From Bacteroidota bacterium (GTDB lineage Bacteria > Bacteroidota > Bacteroidia > Sphingobacteriales > Sphingobacteriaceae), in contig JAFDZM010000076.1 in assembly GCA_018266915.1 (NCBI GenBank), positions 124,001 to 188,000 of the forward strand: DNA of 64,000 nucleotides, in the 5' to 3' direction. Every line of letters begins with the position of its first letter. Position 1 is the stretch's first letter. Below are positions 25,797 to 35,231 of the stretch, piece by piece. Made by a program: the position numbers and the translations under genes. Below the pieces are notes generated by a model that worked only from the letters and a program-made list of their open reading frames with translations, did no database searches and was not told the DNA's origin.

Positions 25797-26591
25797 ATGA
25801 AACAGTACCTCGATTTGATGAAGCATGTTTTGGAGACCGGTACCCAAAAGCATGACCGTACCGGAACCGGTACCCTTAGCGTATTTGGTTACCAGATGCG
25901 TTTTAACCTGCAGGAAGGCTTTCCGCTGGTTACAACCAAAAAACTGCACCTTAAATCGATCATACACGAGCTGATCTGGTTTTTGAAGGGCGATACAAAT
26001 ATCGCCTACCTGAAAGAGAACGGTGTGCGCATATGGGATGAATGGGCCGATGAACAAGGCAACCTTGGCCCGGTATACGGTCACCAATGGCGCTCGTGGC
26101 CAAAACCTGATGGCGGGCATATCGATCAGATCACCCAGGTGGTGAATACCATCAAAAAGAATCCCGATTCACGACGCATCATTGTTTCGGCATGGAATGT
26201 TGCCGAAGTGGAACACATGGCTTTGCCGCCATGCCATAGCCTGTTCCAGTTTTATGTGGCTGAGGGAAAGTTGTCGTGCCAATTGTACCAGCGTAGTGCG
26301 GATATATTTTTGGGGGTTCCTTTCAATATCGCTTCTTACGCATTGCTTACGATGATGATGGCCCAGGTATGCGATCTGCAGTCGGGTGATTTCATTCATA
26401 CGTTTGGCGATGCCCACTTGTACAACAACCATATCGAACAAGCCAATCTCCAGCTGAGCCGGGAACCAAGGCCGTTGCCAACCATGAAGATCAACCCCGA
26501 TGTGAAAGACATCTTTCAGTTTAAATTTGAAGATTTCACTTTAGAGAATTACGATCCATGGCCGCATATTAAAGGCGTAGTAGCTGTTTAA
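25797..26591 (+). CDS. thyA: thymidylate synthase
   Basis: Methylates dUMP to dTMP with methylene-tetrahydrofolate. 264 residues with [17 protein letters not shown], the active-site Cys in [28 protein letters not shown] and DAHLYNNH. Normal length. Followed by a short ORF and then folA, whose product regenerates tetrahydrofolate for this enzyme; a functional cluster. Confidence 0.97.
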   Translation: MKQYLDLMKHVLETGTQKHDRTGTGTLSVFGYQMRFNLQEGFPLVTTKKLHLKSIIHELIWFLKGDTNIAYLKENGVRIWDEWADEQGNLGPVYGHQWRSWPKPDGGHIDQITQVVNTIKKNPDSRRIIVSAWNVAEVEHMALPPCHSLFQFYVAEGKLSCQLYQRSADIFLGVPFNIASYALLTMMMAQVCDLQSGDFIHTFGDAHLYNNHIEQANLQLSREPRPLPTMKINPDVKDIFQFKFEDFTLENYDPWPHIKGVVAV

Positions 26592-26800
26592 TTGGTTCAC
26601 AGGGCTCATTACTTCACTGGGATGAATACTGATAAACTCAAAAATTTGTTTCCTGATATATTGAGCCTGGAGAAAGCTATAAAAGACAATTCGGAAGATC
26701 TCAAATTTTTTAATAATTTCATCAAGGTTCTGACAGAGGACGCTGAATTACTTCAACGTCTTGCCACCAATGAACCATTGAACTAATGAACTAATGACAG
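26591..26800. repeat. 8-nt tandem arrays (unit AATGAACT) flanking a small ORF
   Basis: Four 8-mers at 26769-26800 (including AATGAACC and AATGAACT) contain the stop of the small ORF and the start of folA. A degenerate inverted arm with units like GGCTCATT lies at about 26591-26619 right after the thyA stop. The small ORF sits between the arms. Confidence 0.6.
26622..26786 (+). CDS. small ORF between thyA and folA, unknown
   Basis: 54 residues from the ATG at 26622 (MNTDKLKNLFPDILSLEK). Hydrophilic, predicted helical, no signal peptide. The C-terminal half (FFNNFIKVLTEDAELLQRLAT) vaguely recalls Nif11-type leader-domain helices, but this is too weak for a name. It is in the same frame as thyA after its stop. 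It ends 7 nt before folA. Could be a genuine small protein or a chance frame between repeat arms. Confidence 0.4.
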   Translation: MNTDKLKNLFPDILSLEKAIKDNSEDLKFFNNFIKVLTEDAELLQRLATNEPLN

Positions 26801-27276
26801 TTACCATAGTAGTTGCCATCGCCGAAAATTACGCCATCGGCAAAAACAACCAGTTACTCTGGCATATGCCAGCTGACTTAAAACATTTTAAGCAGATCAC
26901 TTCGGGGCATACTGTTATTATGGGCCGTAAAACTTACGACTCTGTTGGTAAACCGCTGCCTAATCGCCGCAATATCATTATCACCCGCCAGGAAATAACT
27001 ATTCCGGGATGTGAAGTGGTAAAATCTGTTGAAGAGGCTTTAGAACTTTGCGCTGGTGAAGAAGAAGTGTTTATTGTAGGCGGCGCGGAGATCTACAAAC
27101 TGGCTATGAACAAAACCGACCGCATTTATCTAACTATTATACACCACTCTTTTGATGCTGACACTTTTTTCCCGGAAATTGATTATATGGAATGGAAAGA
27201 AGCTTCGCGGGAAGATCATCCGGCAGACGAGAAACATAAATATGCTTATTCATTCATCAAACTCGAGCGCGTTTAA
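26794..27276 (+). CDS. folA: dihydrofolate reductase
   Basis: Reduces dihydrofolate to tetrahydrofolate with NADPH. 160 residues: AIAENYAIGKNNQLLWHMPADLKHF (with the conserved W and catalytic acidic residue, here Asp), VIMGRKTYDSVGKPLPNRRNI and VFIVGGAEIYKLA. All standard motifs, normal length. Downstream of thyA. Confidence 0.97.
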   Translation: MTVTIVVAIAENYAIGKNNQLLWHMPADLKHFKQITSGHTVIMGRKTYDSVGKPLPNRRNIIITRQEITIPGCEVVKSVEEALELCAGEEEVFIVGGAEIYKLAMNKTDRIYLTIIHHSFDADTFFPEIDYMEWKEASREDHPADEKHKYAYSFIKLERV

Positions 27277-27331
27277 CATCTTAATGCAATAATTTGTTTG
27301 AAGATAAAATTTTATGGTTATAAAATTTTAT

Positions 27332-27340
27332 TAGATTTGC
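27332..27340 (+). promoter_or_regulatory. -7 box TAGATTTGC before secDF
   Basis: Exact TAnnTTTGC, 52 nt upstream of the secDF ATG. No clear -33 element. Confidence 0.5.
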
Positions 27341-27392
27341 CGTCTTGTTTAAAAAAGCTTATAGACTAATTTATTACATATTCTAATTTACA

Positions 27393-30380
27393 ATGCAAGG
27401 TAAAGGGGTTATTAAATTTTTTGCGTTCCTGATGGCGGCGGTGTGCTTATACCAACTATCGTTTACGTGGGTAGCAAATAAAGTAGAGAATGATGCAAAA
27501 GCATACGCCAAGGGCAACTACAAAAAAGAAAGGGCGTACCTGGACTCTATGGAGACACAACCTGTGTATCCAATATTCAAACACACTTATCAATACTGTA
27601 CGGCAAAAGAGCTGCAATTGGGCCTCGACTTACAGGGCGGTATGAGTGTAACCATGCAGGTATCGCTGCGCGACCTGGTGAAAACCTTATCTGGTAATAA
27701 CCCTGACGTTGTGATGGCCCAGGCTTTGGACAAAGCTGACTATGACAGTGGTGCTGGCAAGAGCCAAAGCGATTACATCACGCTTTTTGTAAATGAGTAT
27801 GAAAAATTAAATCCTAACGGTAAACTGGCTTCCCTGTTCGCAACGCAAGCCAATAAGGACCATGTAAAGTTCAATTCAACCAACGATGAAGTTGAAGCTT
27901 TCCTGAAAGATCAGGCTGATGTTGCCGTACAACAAACTTACACAGTATTAAATACCCGTATTGACGCGTTCGGTGTGGTTCAGCCAAATATCCAGCTTTT
28001 AAAGGACCGTAACCAGATATTGATCGAGTTACCTGGTGTTACTGAGCCAGACCGTGTTCGTAAACTGTTACAGGGGACTGCAAAACTGGAGTTTTATAAA
28101 ACTTTTGATAACTCTGAAGCTGCTGGTATATTGAATAATGTTAACAGCATCCTTGCTGCAAAAGTAAAAAGCACAGAGAAGGATACCACTGCTAAATCCA
28201 CTACTGCGACAACTGATAAAAAGGATACTTCAAAAGCAGGTTTATCGCTGTTGAATAAAGTAAACAAAAGCGCCGCTAAAGATACTTCGCTGGCAAATAG
28301 CAAAGCGCAGTTTGCAAATCAGAATCCTTTATTTTCCGTATTGACACCTGCTCTTTACAGAGACCAACGAAGCGGGCAATTAGCGCCACTTCCCGGCCCT
28401 GTAGTGGGAGTAGCAGCACAAAAAGATACTGCTAAGGTTAATGCTTACCTGCATAGTCCTGAAGTAAAGGCGCAATTACCTCAAAATATCAAATTCCTGT
28501 GGGGTGTAAAACCACGCGAGAACACCAAAACATTTGAACTGTATGCCATGAAGCTTGCAGGCGCTGATAATGGCCCTGTGCTTACCGGCGATGTTGTAAA
28601 CGATGCAAGAAGCGATATTGACCAAACTAAAGGCGGTTGGGAAGTAACCATGTACATGAACCCCCAGGGCGCTCAGAAATGGGAAGAGATAACCGGTGAA
28701 GCTGCTCCTTCAAGCCCTAATCAACAAGGTAAAGCCATCGCCATCGTTCTGGACGATAATGTGTACTCTGCCCCTTCCGTAAATGGTAAAATTTCTGGTG
28801 GCATCTCATCTATCTCAGGCGGTAACTTCACCCAGGAAGATACTAAGGACTTAGCCAACGTATTAAAAGCTGGTCGTTTGCCTGCCCCTGCCATTATTGT
28901 ATCAGAATCAACTGTAGGCGCTACTTTAGGTCAGCAGGCTATACATGCCGGTTTATTATCATCGGTAATGGGCTTTGTAGTGGTGCTGATCTTCATGATC
29001 GCCTATTATAACCGCGCAGGTACTATCGCAGTTGTTGCGGTATTGATCAACGTATTCTTCCTGATGGGTGTACTCATCAGCTTAGGTTCCGTGTTAACCA
29101 TGCCTGGTGTTGCCGGTATCGTGTTAACCTTAGGTATATCGGTTGATGCCAACGTACTGATTTATGAACGTGCCCGTGAAGAGCTATTATTAGGGAAATC
29201 TATCAAACTTGCTGTGGCGGATGGCTTCAAACATGCATTATGGTCAATCCTTGACTCTAACATCAGTACATTCCTTACCGGTTTGATACTGTTCACATTC
29301 GGTAGCGGGCCTATCAAAGGTTTCGCAGTAGTATTGATGATCGGTATCGTTACATCATTGTTCTGTTCATTGCTGATCTCAAGAATTATTTTTGAATGGA
29401 TGATCACCAAAGGATGGGATATCAAATTCTCAAACCCGTGGAGCTCTCACACTTTCAAGAACGCCAACTTTGGATTTGTAAAGAACCGTTTCAAATTCTA
29501 CATATTCTCTGGTGTATTTATCACTGCAGGTATTATATCTATGTTTACCCAGGGATTCAATTATGGTGTGGATTTTGTCGGCGGACGTAATTATATCCTC
29601 GAGTTTGACAATAAAAATGTGACTACCGAACAGGTGCACAGCGCTATTGATAAAGTACTTGGCGCCAGCGAGGTTAAAACCTACGGTGGAAATAAGATAA
29701 GTATTACTACCAAATACCTGATCGAGGACAATACAACAACTGCTGATGCAAAAGTAAGGCAAACGCTGTTCAATGCTTTAAATGCGAACCCGGCAACCAA
29801 GGTTACTGATGATCCGACTAAAACCCAATATCAGAAAGTTAAAGCTACTATTGCCGAAGGGCTTAAACGCTCGGCATTCTGGACGGTTGCGTTTGCGATT
29901 ATAGTGATATCGGCTTATATCCTGTTGCGTTTCCGCAAATGGCAGTTCAGTTTGGGTGCGATGGTTGCAACTGCACACGATGCATTGATGGTATTATCGT
30001 TCTTTACCTTGTTCAGAAACTTCATACCATTCCTTGATATTGACCAGTCGTTTATTGCAGCCATATTGACAGTAATCGGTTATTCGATTAATGACACGGT
30101 GGTGGTTTTCGACCGTATCCGCGAATTCCTGAGCCTGCACCATTCAAAAGCTGATGACCCTAAAGAAGTGATCAACCATGCGATCAACAAGACCTTAAGC
30201 CGTACCATTATAACTGCTTTGACAGTATTATTCGTGTTGATAGTATTATTTATCTTCGGTGGCGAAGTGATCCGGGGCTTCTCATTCGCTTTATTGGTGG
30301 GTGTATGTTTCGGTACTTATTCATCTATTTGTATCGCTACTCCGATCATCATTGATTTCGGTAAGAAAGACCTGAAATAA
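27393..30380 (+). CDS. secDF: fused protein translocase SecDF
   Basis: Proton-driven secretion motor that pulls proteins through SecYEG. SecD and SecF are one 995-residue chain, as usual in Bacteroidota. One N-terminal membrane segment; LGLDLQGGMSVTMQV starts the SecD periplasmic domain. A Thr/Lys/Ala-rich low-complexity insertion (about residues 255-300) interrupts it. SecD membrane bundle about 510-680 (GIVLTLGISVDANVLIYERAREE), SecF part from about 700 with VDFVGGRNYILEF and its bundle (VIGYSINDTVVVFDRIRE). The conserved Asp/Arg proton-path residues are visible. A strong terminator follows. Confidence 0.96.
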   Translation: MQGKGVIKFFAFLMAAVCLYQLSFTWVANKVENDAKAYAKGNYKKERAYLDSMETQPVYPIFKHTYQYCTAKELQLGLDLQGGMSVTMQVSLRDLVKTLSGNNPDVVMAQALDKADYDSGAGKSQSDYITLFVNEYEKLNPNGKLASLFATQANKDHVKFNSTNDEVEAFLKDQADVAVQQTYTVLNTRIDAFGVVQPNIQLLKDRNQILIELPGVTEPDRVRKLLQGTAKLEFYKTFDNSEAAGILNNVNSILAAKVKSTEKDTTAKSTTATTDKKDTSKAGLSLLNKVNKSAAKDTSLANSKAQFANQNPLFSVLTPALYRDQRSGQLAPLPGPVVGVAAQKDTAKVNAYLHSPEVKAQLPQNIKFLWGVKPRENTKTFELYAMKLAGADNGPVLTGDVVNDARSDIDQTKGGWEVTMYMNPQGAQKWEEITGEAAPSSPNQQGKAIAIVLDDNVYSAPSVNGKISGGISSISGGNFTQEDTKDLANVLKAGRLPAPAIIVSESTVGATLGQQAIHAGLLSSVMGFVVVLIFMIAYYNRAGTIAVVAVLINVFFLMGVLISLGSVLTMPGVAGIVLTLGISVDANVLIYERAREELLLGKSIKLAVADGFKHALWSILDSNISTFLTGLILFTFGSGPIKGFAVVLMIGIVTSLFCSLLISRIIFEWMITKGWDIKFSNPWSSHTFKNANFGFVKNRFKFYIFSGVFITAGIISMFTQGFNYGVDFVGGRNYILEFDNKNVTTEQVHSAIDKVLGASEVKTYGGNKISITTKYLIEDNTTTADAKVRQTLFNALNANPATKVTDDPTKTQYQKVKATIAEGLKRSAFWTVAFAIIVISAYILLRFRKWQFSLGAMVATAHDALMVLSFFTLFRNFIPFLDIDQSFIAAILTVIGYSINDTVVVFDRIREFLSLHHSKADDPKEVINHAINKTLSRTIITALTVLFVLIVLFIFGGEVIRGFSFALLVGVCFGTYSSICIATPIIIDFGKKDLK

Positions 30381-30400
30381 AGTCACATAACCGTTATTTT

Positions 30401-30433
30401 AAAGGCTCCAAACAACATTTGGAGCCTTTTTTG
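30401..30433 (+). terminator. intrinsic terminator after secDF
   Basis: Perfect 12-bp stem 30401-30412 with 30418-30429, loop CAACA, then a T run. Confidence 0.9.
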
Positions 30434-30469
30434 TTTACTATTGTATGTACCTATCTAAATATATAATTT

Positions 30470-31783
30470 ATGGAAACAACAAACTCATCCCGGTTTCCTT
30501 TGGTAGTGATAGCAGGCGGCGGCTTCGGCGGCCTTGAAGTGGCAAAAGCTTTAGCCAATGAACCTGTAGAAGTATTAATGTTGGATAAACATAACTATCA
30601 CACTTTCCAACCTTTATTATACCAGGTGGCAACAGGCAGCCTCGAGGCAGGCTCTATAGCCTTCTCACTCCGTAAGAATTTTGACAATCAAAAAAATTTT
30701 CGCTTCAGGGTAGCTGAAGTGACAAAAATCAATCCTGAGAGAAATACCATTGACAGCTCCATTGGCGAAATCAAATATGACTATTTGGTAATTGCTACCG
30801 GGTCGACAACAAACTTTTTTGGCAATATGGACATTGAGTATCATGCCATGCCGATGAAATCGGTGCCCGAGGCGCTGAACCTGCGTTACATGATTTTGCA
30901 GCATCTTGAGGAAGCTGTTTTAAAAGCTACTCCTGACGAACGCGAGCCTTATCTGAACTTTGTACTGGTTGGCGCTGGTCCTACCGGTGTTGAATTGGCA
31001 GGGGCTTTGGCTGAACTTAGAAATAATATCCTCTGTAAAGATTATCCGGAATTAAAGAAGGAGGAAATGAAAGTTTATTTGGCTGATTTTATGCCGAGAG
31101 TGCTGGGTGCTATGTCTGAGGAAGCATCGGAAGCTGCAAAGAATTTCCTGACCAAAATGGGTGTGGAAGTAATGTTGAACGCTAAAGTAGAGAACTATGA
31201 CGGCGACGTGATCACTTTTGAAGGTGGCAAAAGCATACGCTCAAAAAATGTGATCTGGTCGGCGGGTGTTATGGGTAATGTTTTTGAAGGGATCGATAAG
31301 GATATTATTCAACGGGGTAACCGCATAAAAACAGATAGCATCTGCCGTGTAGAAGGATTTAGTAACGTATTTGCCATCGGCGACGTTTCGGCTATGATCA
31401 CCAATGATACACCTAAAGGGCATCCCGGCGTAGCACAGGTAGCTATACAAATGGGTAAAGCTACAGGTGAGAATATTCTTCATATCATAAAAGGAGAAGC
31501 GACCAAGCCATTTAAATATTTTGACAAAGGTTCATTGGCCACGATTGGCCGCAACAAAGCTGTTGCCGATTTAGGTAAACTGAAATTCCAGGGATTTTTT
31601 GCCTGGGTGGTATGGATGTTTGTCCACCTGATTTCGCTTTTAGGCTTCAGGAACAAGGCCATTGTATTTGTTAGCTGGGTAGGCAACTATCTTACCTATA
31701 ATGGCGGCTCGAGATTGATCATCAGGAAGTTCGTTAAGGAAGATCCTTTGCACGAGGCAGAGCTTGTAACACACGAAGAATAA
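30470..31783 (+). CDS. ndh: type II NADH dehydrogenase
   Basis: Single-subunit NADH:quinone oxidoreductase (NDH-2), a peripheral membrane flavoprotein that does not pump protons. 437 residues: FAD-binding VVIAGGGFGGLEVAKAL at the N-terminus, TGSTTNFFGN, NADH-binding FVLVGAGPTGVELAGALAEL near residue 165, FAD motif VFAIGDVSAM near 305, and the quinone-region VAIQMGK. A hydrophobic segment around residues 368-385 (FFAWVVWMFVHLISLLGF) fits membrane attachment. Monocistronic after the secDF terminator. Confidence 0.93.
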   Translation: METTNSSRFPLVVIAGGGFGGLEVAKALANEPVEVLMLDKHNYHTFQPLLYQVATGSLEAGSIAFSLRKNFDNQKNFRFRVAEVTKINPERNTIDSSIGEIKYDYLVIATGSTTNFFGNMDIEYHAMPMKSVPEALNLRYMILQHLEEAVLKATPDEREPYLNFVLVGAGPTGVELAGALAELRNNILCKDYPELKKEEMKVYLADFMPRVLGAMSEEASEAAKNFLTKMGVEVMLNAKVENYDGDVITFEGGKSIRSKNVIWSAGVMGNVFEGIDKDIIQRGNRIKTDSICRVEGFSNVFAIGDVSAMITNDTPKGHPGVAQVAIQMGKATGENILHIIKGEATKPFKYFDKGSLATIGRNKAVADLGKLKFQGFFAWVVWMFVHLISLLGFRNKAIVFVSWVGNYLTYNGGSRLIIRKFVKEDPLHEAELVTHEE

Positions 31784-31820
31784 GGAAATATCCTGTTATA
31801 TTAGCTCAAAATACACCTTT

Positions 31821-32441
31821 ATGAAAGCATTATTAATATGTATCGGCCTGGCATCTATTACACTGACGGGATATGCACAGGACGGAACAACACGAAGTTA
31901 CCAGGTAAACAGTTCAATACCCGTACCTGAAGGAGATTCGGTAAAGTTGGTAATTGACGGCACGAGCGCGTACTATCAGAAGACAGTAAAAGTAGATACA
32001 GGCATTGGTGTCAGTTTGATCTATCTGCGTACATTACAGTTTATGGCTGCAAAGAACTTCCAGCAAACTTATGGCTATGAGCAGGAAGGGAAAGAGATAT
32101 TCACCACTACACAGGATCTGAATACCAACCCGTTTACGATTGGCAATTACTCAGATAATATCGATCCCTTTACCGTTCAGTTTGCCATAACCGTAGATAT
32201 GAAGAAACAACGTTATCGCTATACTATTCATAACGTGACATTTTACAGGCCCACTGAAACCGGTAACTTGAGAATGAGCCTTTATGAAGTATACTTAAGA
32301 GCAACCAATGGCGATTCGCGATATATAAAGAAAGATTCCAAAAAAGTACTGGATGCTTTTGAAAGATATATCGGTTCATTAACAGCCGAACTGAGGGAAA
32401 GTATTGATCATAAGGCCATGATCTATAACACCAAATTTTAA
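31821..32441 (+). CDS. DUF4468-containing secreted protein
   Basis: 206 residues with a signal peptide (ALLICIGLASITLTGYAQ). The mature part matches the DUF4468/TBP-like-fold pattern of Bacteroidota: short N-terminal segment, then YLRTLQFMAAKNFQQ, a stretch ending in VQFAITVDMKKQRYRYTIHNVTF (in pieces), then LYEVYLRA and a C-terminal helix. Function unknown; periplasmic or surface. Stop is 3 nt before the HMG-CoA lyase ATG, so probably co-transcribed. Confidence 0.75.
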   Translation: MKALLICIGLASITLTGYAQDGTTRSYQVNSSIPVPEGDSVKLVIDGTSAYYQKTVKVDTGIGVSLIYLRTLQFMAAKNFQQTYGYEQEGKEIFTTTQDLNTNPFTIGNYSDNIDPFTVQFAITVDMKKQRYRYTIHNVTFYRPTETGNLRMSLYEVYLRATNGDSRYIKKDSKKVLDAFERYIGSLTAELRESIDHKAMIYNTKF

Positions 32442-32444
32442 GAC

Positions 32445-33302
32445 ATGGCCTCAGCTATTCAAATCACCGAATGCCCGAGGGATGCAATGCAGGGAATACA
32501 TAATTTTATTCCCACAGAGGTTAAAGCTGAATACATCAATCTACTGTTACAGGTAGGTTTTGACACAATCGATTTCGGTAGTTTTGTTTCACCAAAGGCT
32601 ATACCTCAGATGCAGGATACTGCACAGGTATTGGAAAAACTGTATTTGAGCAACTCCCGCTCTAAGTTATTAGCCATCATAGCCAATTACAGGGGCGCTG
32701 AAGAGGCTGCGCAGCATGAGGAGATCACTTACCTGGGTTTTCCATTTTCTATATCAGAGACGTTCCAGCAGCGCAACGCCAACACCAGCATAGCTGAGGC
32801 TTTTGAGATTGTGAAGCGAATAAAAGCGCTCAGCGATACCAAGGGAAAGAAATTATTGGTTTACCTGTCGATGGGCTTTGGCAACCCTTATGGTGATGAA
32901 TGGCATAACGACATTGTACTGCGCTGGGCAAAAAAACTGATTGATGAGGGCGTTGAGTATATCTCTCTGGCAGATACTATTGGTATTGCCGCACCTGAAC
33001 AGATAGAAAGTCTCTATTCTTCCCTATCTGATAATTTTAAAGAAACAACCTGGGGCATTCACCTGCACTCTACGCCGAATACGTGGAAACCTAAAATAGA
33101 AGCAGCCTATAAAAGCGGCTGCAAACGATTTGATACTGCGTTAAAGGGTTATGGCGGCTGCCCGATGGCAAAAGATGAGCTTACAGGGAATATTGCTACT
33201 GAGAATTTGATTTCTTACCTGCAAAGCCAGAACGTCGATCTTGGGCTTAATTTAGATAAGTTGAGGGAAGCAATGGATTACTCAGGAAGAGTATTCGGTT
33301 GA
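32445..33302 (+). CDS. mvaB: hydroxymethylglutaryl-CoA lyase
   Basis: DRE-TIM metallolyase cleaving HMG-CoA to acetoacetate and acetyl-CoA in leucine/ketone-body breakdown. 285 residues: ECPRDAMQG (usual ExxPRDGLQ, with Ala for Gly), FGSFVSPKAIPQMQD, metal-binding GIHLHSTPNT, and GYGGCPMAKDELTGNIATE with the catalytic Cys. The identification is strong at family level; a related aldolase specificity is the alternative. Confidence 0.9.
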   Translation: MASAIQITECPRDAMQGIHNFIPTEVKAEYINLLLQVGFDTIDFGSFVSPKAIPQMQDTAQVLEKLYLSNSRSKLLAIIANYRGAEEAAQHEEITYLGFPFSISETFQQRNANTSIAEAFEIVKRIKALSDTKGKKLLVYLSMGFGNPYGDEWHNDIVLRWAKKLIDEGVEYISLADTIGIAAPEQIESLYSSLSDNFKETTWGIHLHSTPNTWKPKIEAAYKSGCKRFDTALKGYGGCPMAKDELTGNIATENLISYLQSQNVDLGLNLDKLREAMDYSGRVFG

Positions 33303-33307
33303 TGCAT

Positions 33308-33335
33308 TCCGATTTCAGATTTCCGATGTCAAGCT
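33308..33335. repeat. single-arm 7-nt tandem array (unit TCCGATT)
   Basis: Four 7-mers in register (TCCGATT, TCAGATT, then TCCGATG, TCAAGCT) between the convergent mvaB and GNAT genes, overlapping the GNAT gene end. Confidence 0.5.
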
Positions 33336-33751
33336 CTCTCCATTTTAAAATGCTGTATACCAGCCTCTTCGAACTGCGGACCAGTCTTCACAAAACCAAA
33401 CCGCTCGTATAATGATACTGCTTGTATTTGGGCATGCATATACACATAAGTAGCATCCCCGGGCAGATCGTCCAAAACAGTTTGTACCAAAGCCTGCCCT
33501 ACTCCATGCCCTCTGAATTTTTTTAGAACAGCAAAACGCTCTAATTTGTAGCCTTTATCCGTTTTGCGCCAGCGTGCTGCGCCAGCCGGTTCTCCGTCAA
33601 CTGTAGCTAAAAAGTGGGTAGATTCCTCTTCGTGTTCCCATTCCAATTCGGGCGGGCAGTTTTGTTCGCCTACAAATACTTCGCGGCGTATGGCAAATAC
33701 TTTTTCCAATTCGACGGGATCAACAACTTTTTTTACTTCTACTTTTGACAT
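33329..33751 (-). CDS. GNAT-family N-acetyltransferase
   Basis: 140-residue acyl-CoA acetyltransferase with the GNAT fold: FVGEQNCPPELEWE, the central beta strand LERFAVLKKFRGHGVGQALV (acetyl-CoA pyrophosphate loop RGHGVG) and the C-terminal LYERFGFVKTGPQF. Similar in layout to ElaA/YjcF-type enzymes. Substrate unknown. Start MSKVEVKKVV at 33751. Confidence 0.88.
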   Translation of the reverse strand: MSKVEVKKVVDPVELEKVFAIRREVFVGEQNCPPELEWEHEEESTHFLATVDGEPAGAARWRKTDKGYKLERFAVLKKFRGHGVGQALVQTVLDDLPGDATYVYMHAQIQAVSLYERFGFVKTGPQFEEAGIQHFKMERA

Positions 33752-33790
33752 GGGGCTTTCAGATTTGGGTTCGAAATTAGTTAAAATAAC

Positions 33791-33818
33791 AAACGCCCCA
33801 ATAATTATCGGGGCGTTT
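33791..33818 (-). terminator. terminator after fbaA
   Basis: 9-bp stem 33791-33799 with 33810-33818 (AAACGCCCC), followed on the minus strand by a T-rich stretch, between fbaA and the downstream GNAT gene. Confidence 0.75.
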
Positions 33819-33841
33819 GCGTTGTAAAATTATACCTGATA

Positions 33842-34921
33842 TTACAGCTTGCTGTTCACATCGACACAATTCAAATCTTCAAATGCAACGGTTAAACGCT
33901 TAACGAAGTTTTCCTCAGCTTTGCGCAACCATACACGCGGATCGTAATATTTTTTGTTTGGAGAATCTTCTCCTTCAGGATTACCGATCTGTGATTGAAG
34001 ATAGCCTTCTTTTCCCTGGTAGTAATTTTTAATACCTTCCCAGAACGCCCACTGCATATCGGTATCAATATTCATTTTTATAGCGCCATAAGAGATGGCC
34101 TCGCGAATTTCTTCCTGGCTTGAACCAGAACCACCGTGGAACACGAAGTTGATTGGTTTTTCAGCAGCCAGGTTGTAATGTTTCTTAATATACTCCTGTG
34201 AATTATGCAGGATGATCGGTTGCAATTTAACGTTACCTGGTTTGTATACACCATGCACGTTACCAAAAGCAGCAGCCACTGTGAAACGAGGGCTAACTTT
34301 TGAAAGCTCCTCATAAGAGTAAGCCACATCTTCAGGTTGAGAATATAAGTGATGGCTGGCAACATTACTATTATCTACACCATCCTCTTCACCACCTGTT
34401 ACACCTAACTCGATCTCCAGTGTCATACCCATTTTAGCCATGCGGGCAAGATATTTAGCAGAAATTTCGATGTTTTCCTGAATAGGCTCTTCAGAAAGAT
34501 CCAGCATGTGTGATGAGAACAATGGTTTGCCTGTTTCAGCAAAGAATTTCTCACCGTGATCAAGCAGGCCGTCGATCCATGGTAATAATTTCTTAGCACA
34601 GTGGTCGGTATGCATAATTACAGCTACGCCATAATGCTCTGCCAAAAGATGAACATGCTTTGCAGCAGAAACAGCGCCTAAAATAGTAGCCTGTAACTGT
34701 GAGTTATCCATTGATTTGCCCGCATAGAATTGCGCACCACCATGAGATACTTGTATAATTACCGGCGAATTAACCGCTTTTGCAGTTTCCATTACAGCAT
34801 TGATGGTATTGGTACCGGTTACGTTAACAGCAGGTAACGCAAACTGATGCTTTTTAGCGATCTCAAACAGCTCCTGCACCTGGTCGCCGTGCAAAACGCC
34901 TTTATAATTTTTTAAATCCAT
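33842..34921 (-). CDS. fbaA: class II fructose-bisphosphate aldolase
   Basis: Zinc-dependent aldolase of glycolysis and gluconeogenesis. 359 residues, the FbaA (long) type. Zinc and catalytic positions visible: IMHTDHCAKK, LEIELGVTGGEEDGVDN, FGNVHGVYKPG and FVFHGGSGSS, followed by KMNIDTDMQWAFW. Monocistronic, divergent from accD with 310 nt between. Confidence 0.96.
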   Translation of the reverse strand: MDLKNYKGVLHGDQVQELFEIAKKHQFALPAVNVTGTNTINAVMETAKAVNSPVIIQVSHGGAQFYAGKSMDNSQLQATILGAVSAAKHVHLLAEHYGVAVIMHTDHCAKKLLPWIDGLLDHGEKFFAETGKPLFSSHMLDLSEEPIQENIEISAKYLARMAKMGMTLEIELGVTGGEEDGVDNSNVASHHLYSQPEDVAYSYEELSKVSPRFTVAAAFGNVHGVYKPGNVKLQPIILHNSQEYIKKHYNLAAEKPINFVFHGGSGSSQEEIREAISYGAIKMNIDTDMQWAFWEGIKNYYQGKEGYLQSQIGNPEGEDSPNKKYYDPRVWLRKAEENFVKRLTVAFEDLNCVDVNSKL

Positions 34922-35231
34922 TAGCTTAATTTTCCTTGGTTTTGTTAAATTCCTTAGTACTTATTGGGGCCTCGAAGTTATAAAATTTCCTGATTTATGT
35001 CATGCAAGTATCTAATTTTTAATACACATGACGCCGTTTTACCATATTTTCATTTAATGGTCATCTCATTTTAATTTCTTCAAAATTTAAATTTTAGGAG
35101 TGCTCTGTTTTAAGATTTTTGCAATAGCTTTAACTATGCAAAACATTTAGGTGGTTTGCAAGCTTTAATGCTTAATCACTTCTATAATATTTTTTGTTTC
35201 TTTGCACTGAAATTGGAGGCACAACTAACAA
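34922..35231. other. divergent intergenic region fbaA / accD
   Basis: 310 bases between divergent genes, AT-rich. 35199-35207 reads TTTCTTTGC, one mismatch from TAnnTTTGC, about 25 nt before the accD ATG and a likely promoter box. An AGGAG-like GGAGGC lies at 35215-35220. No repeat array is seen. Confidence 0.4.
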
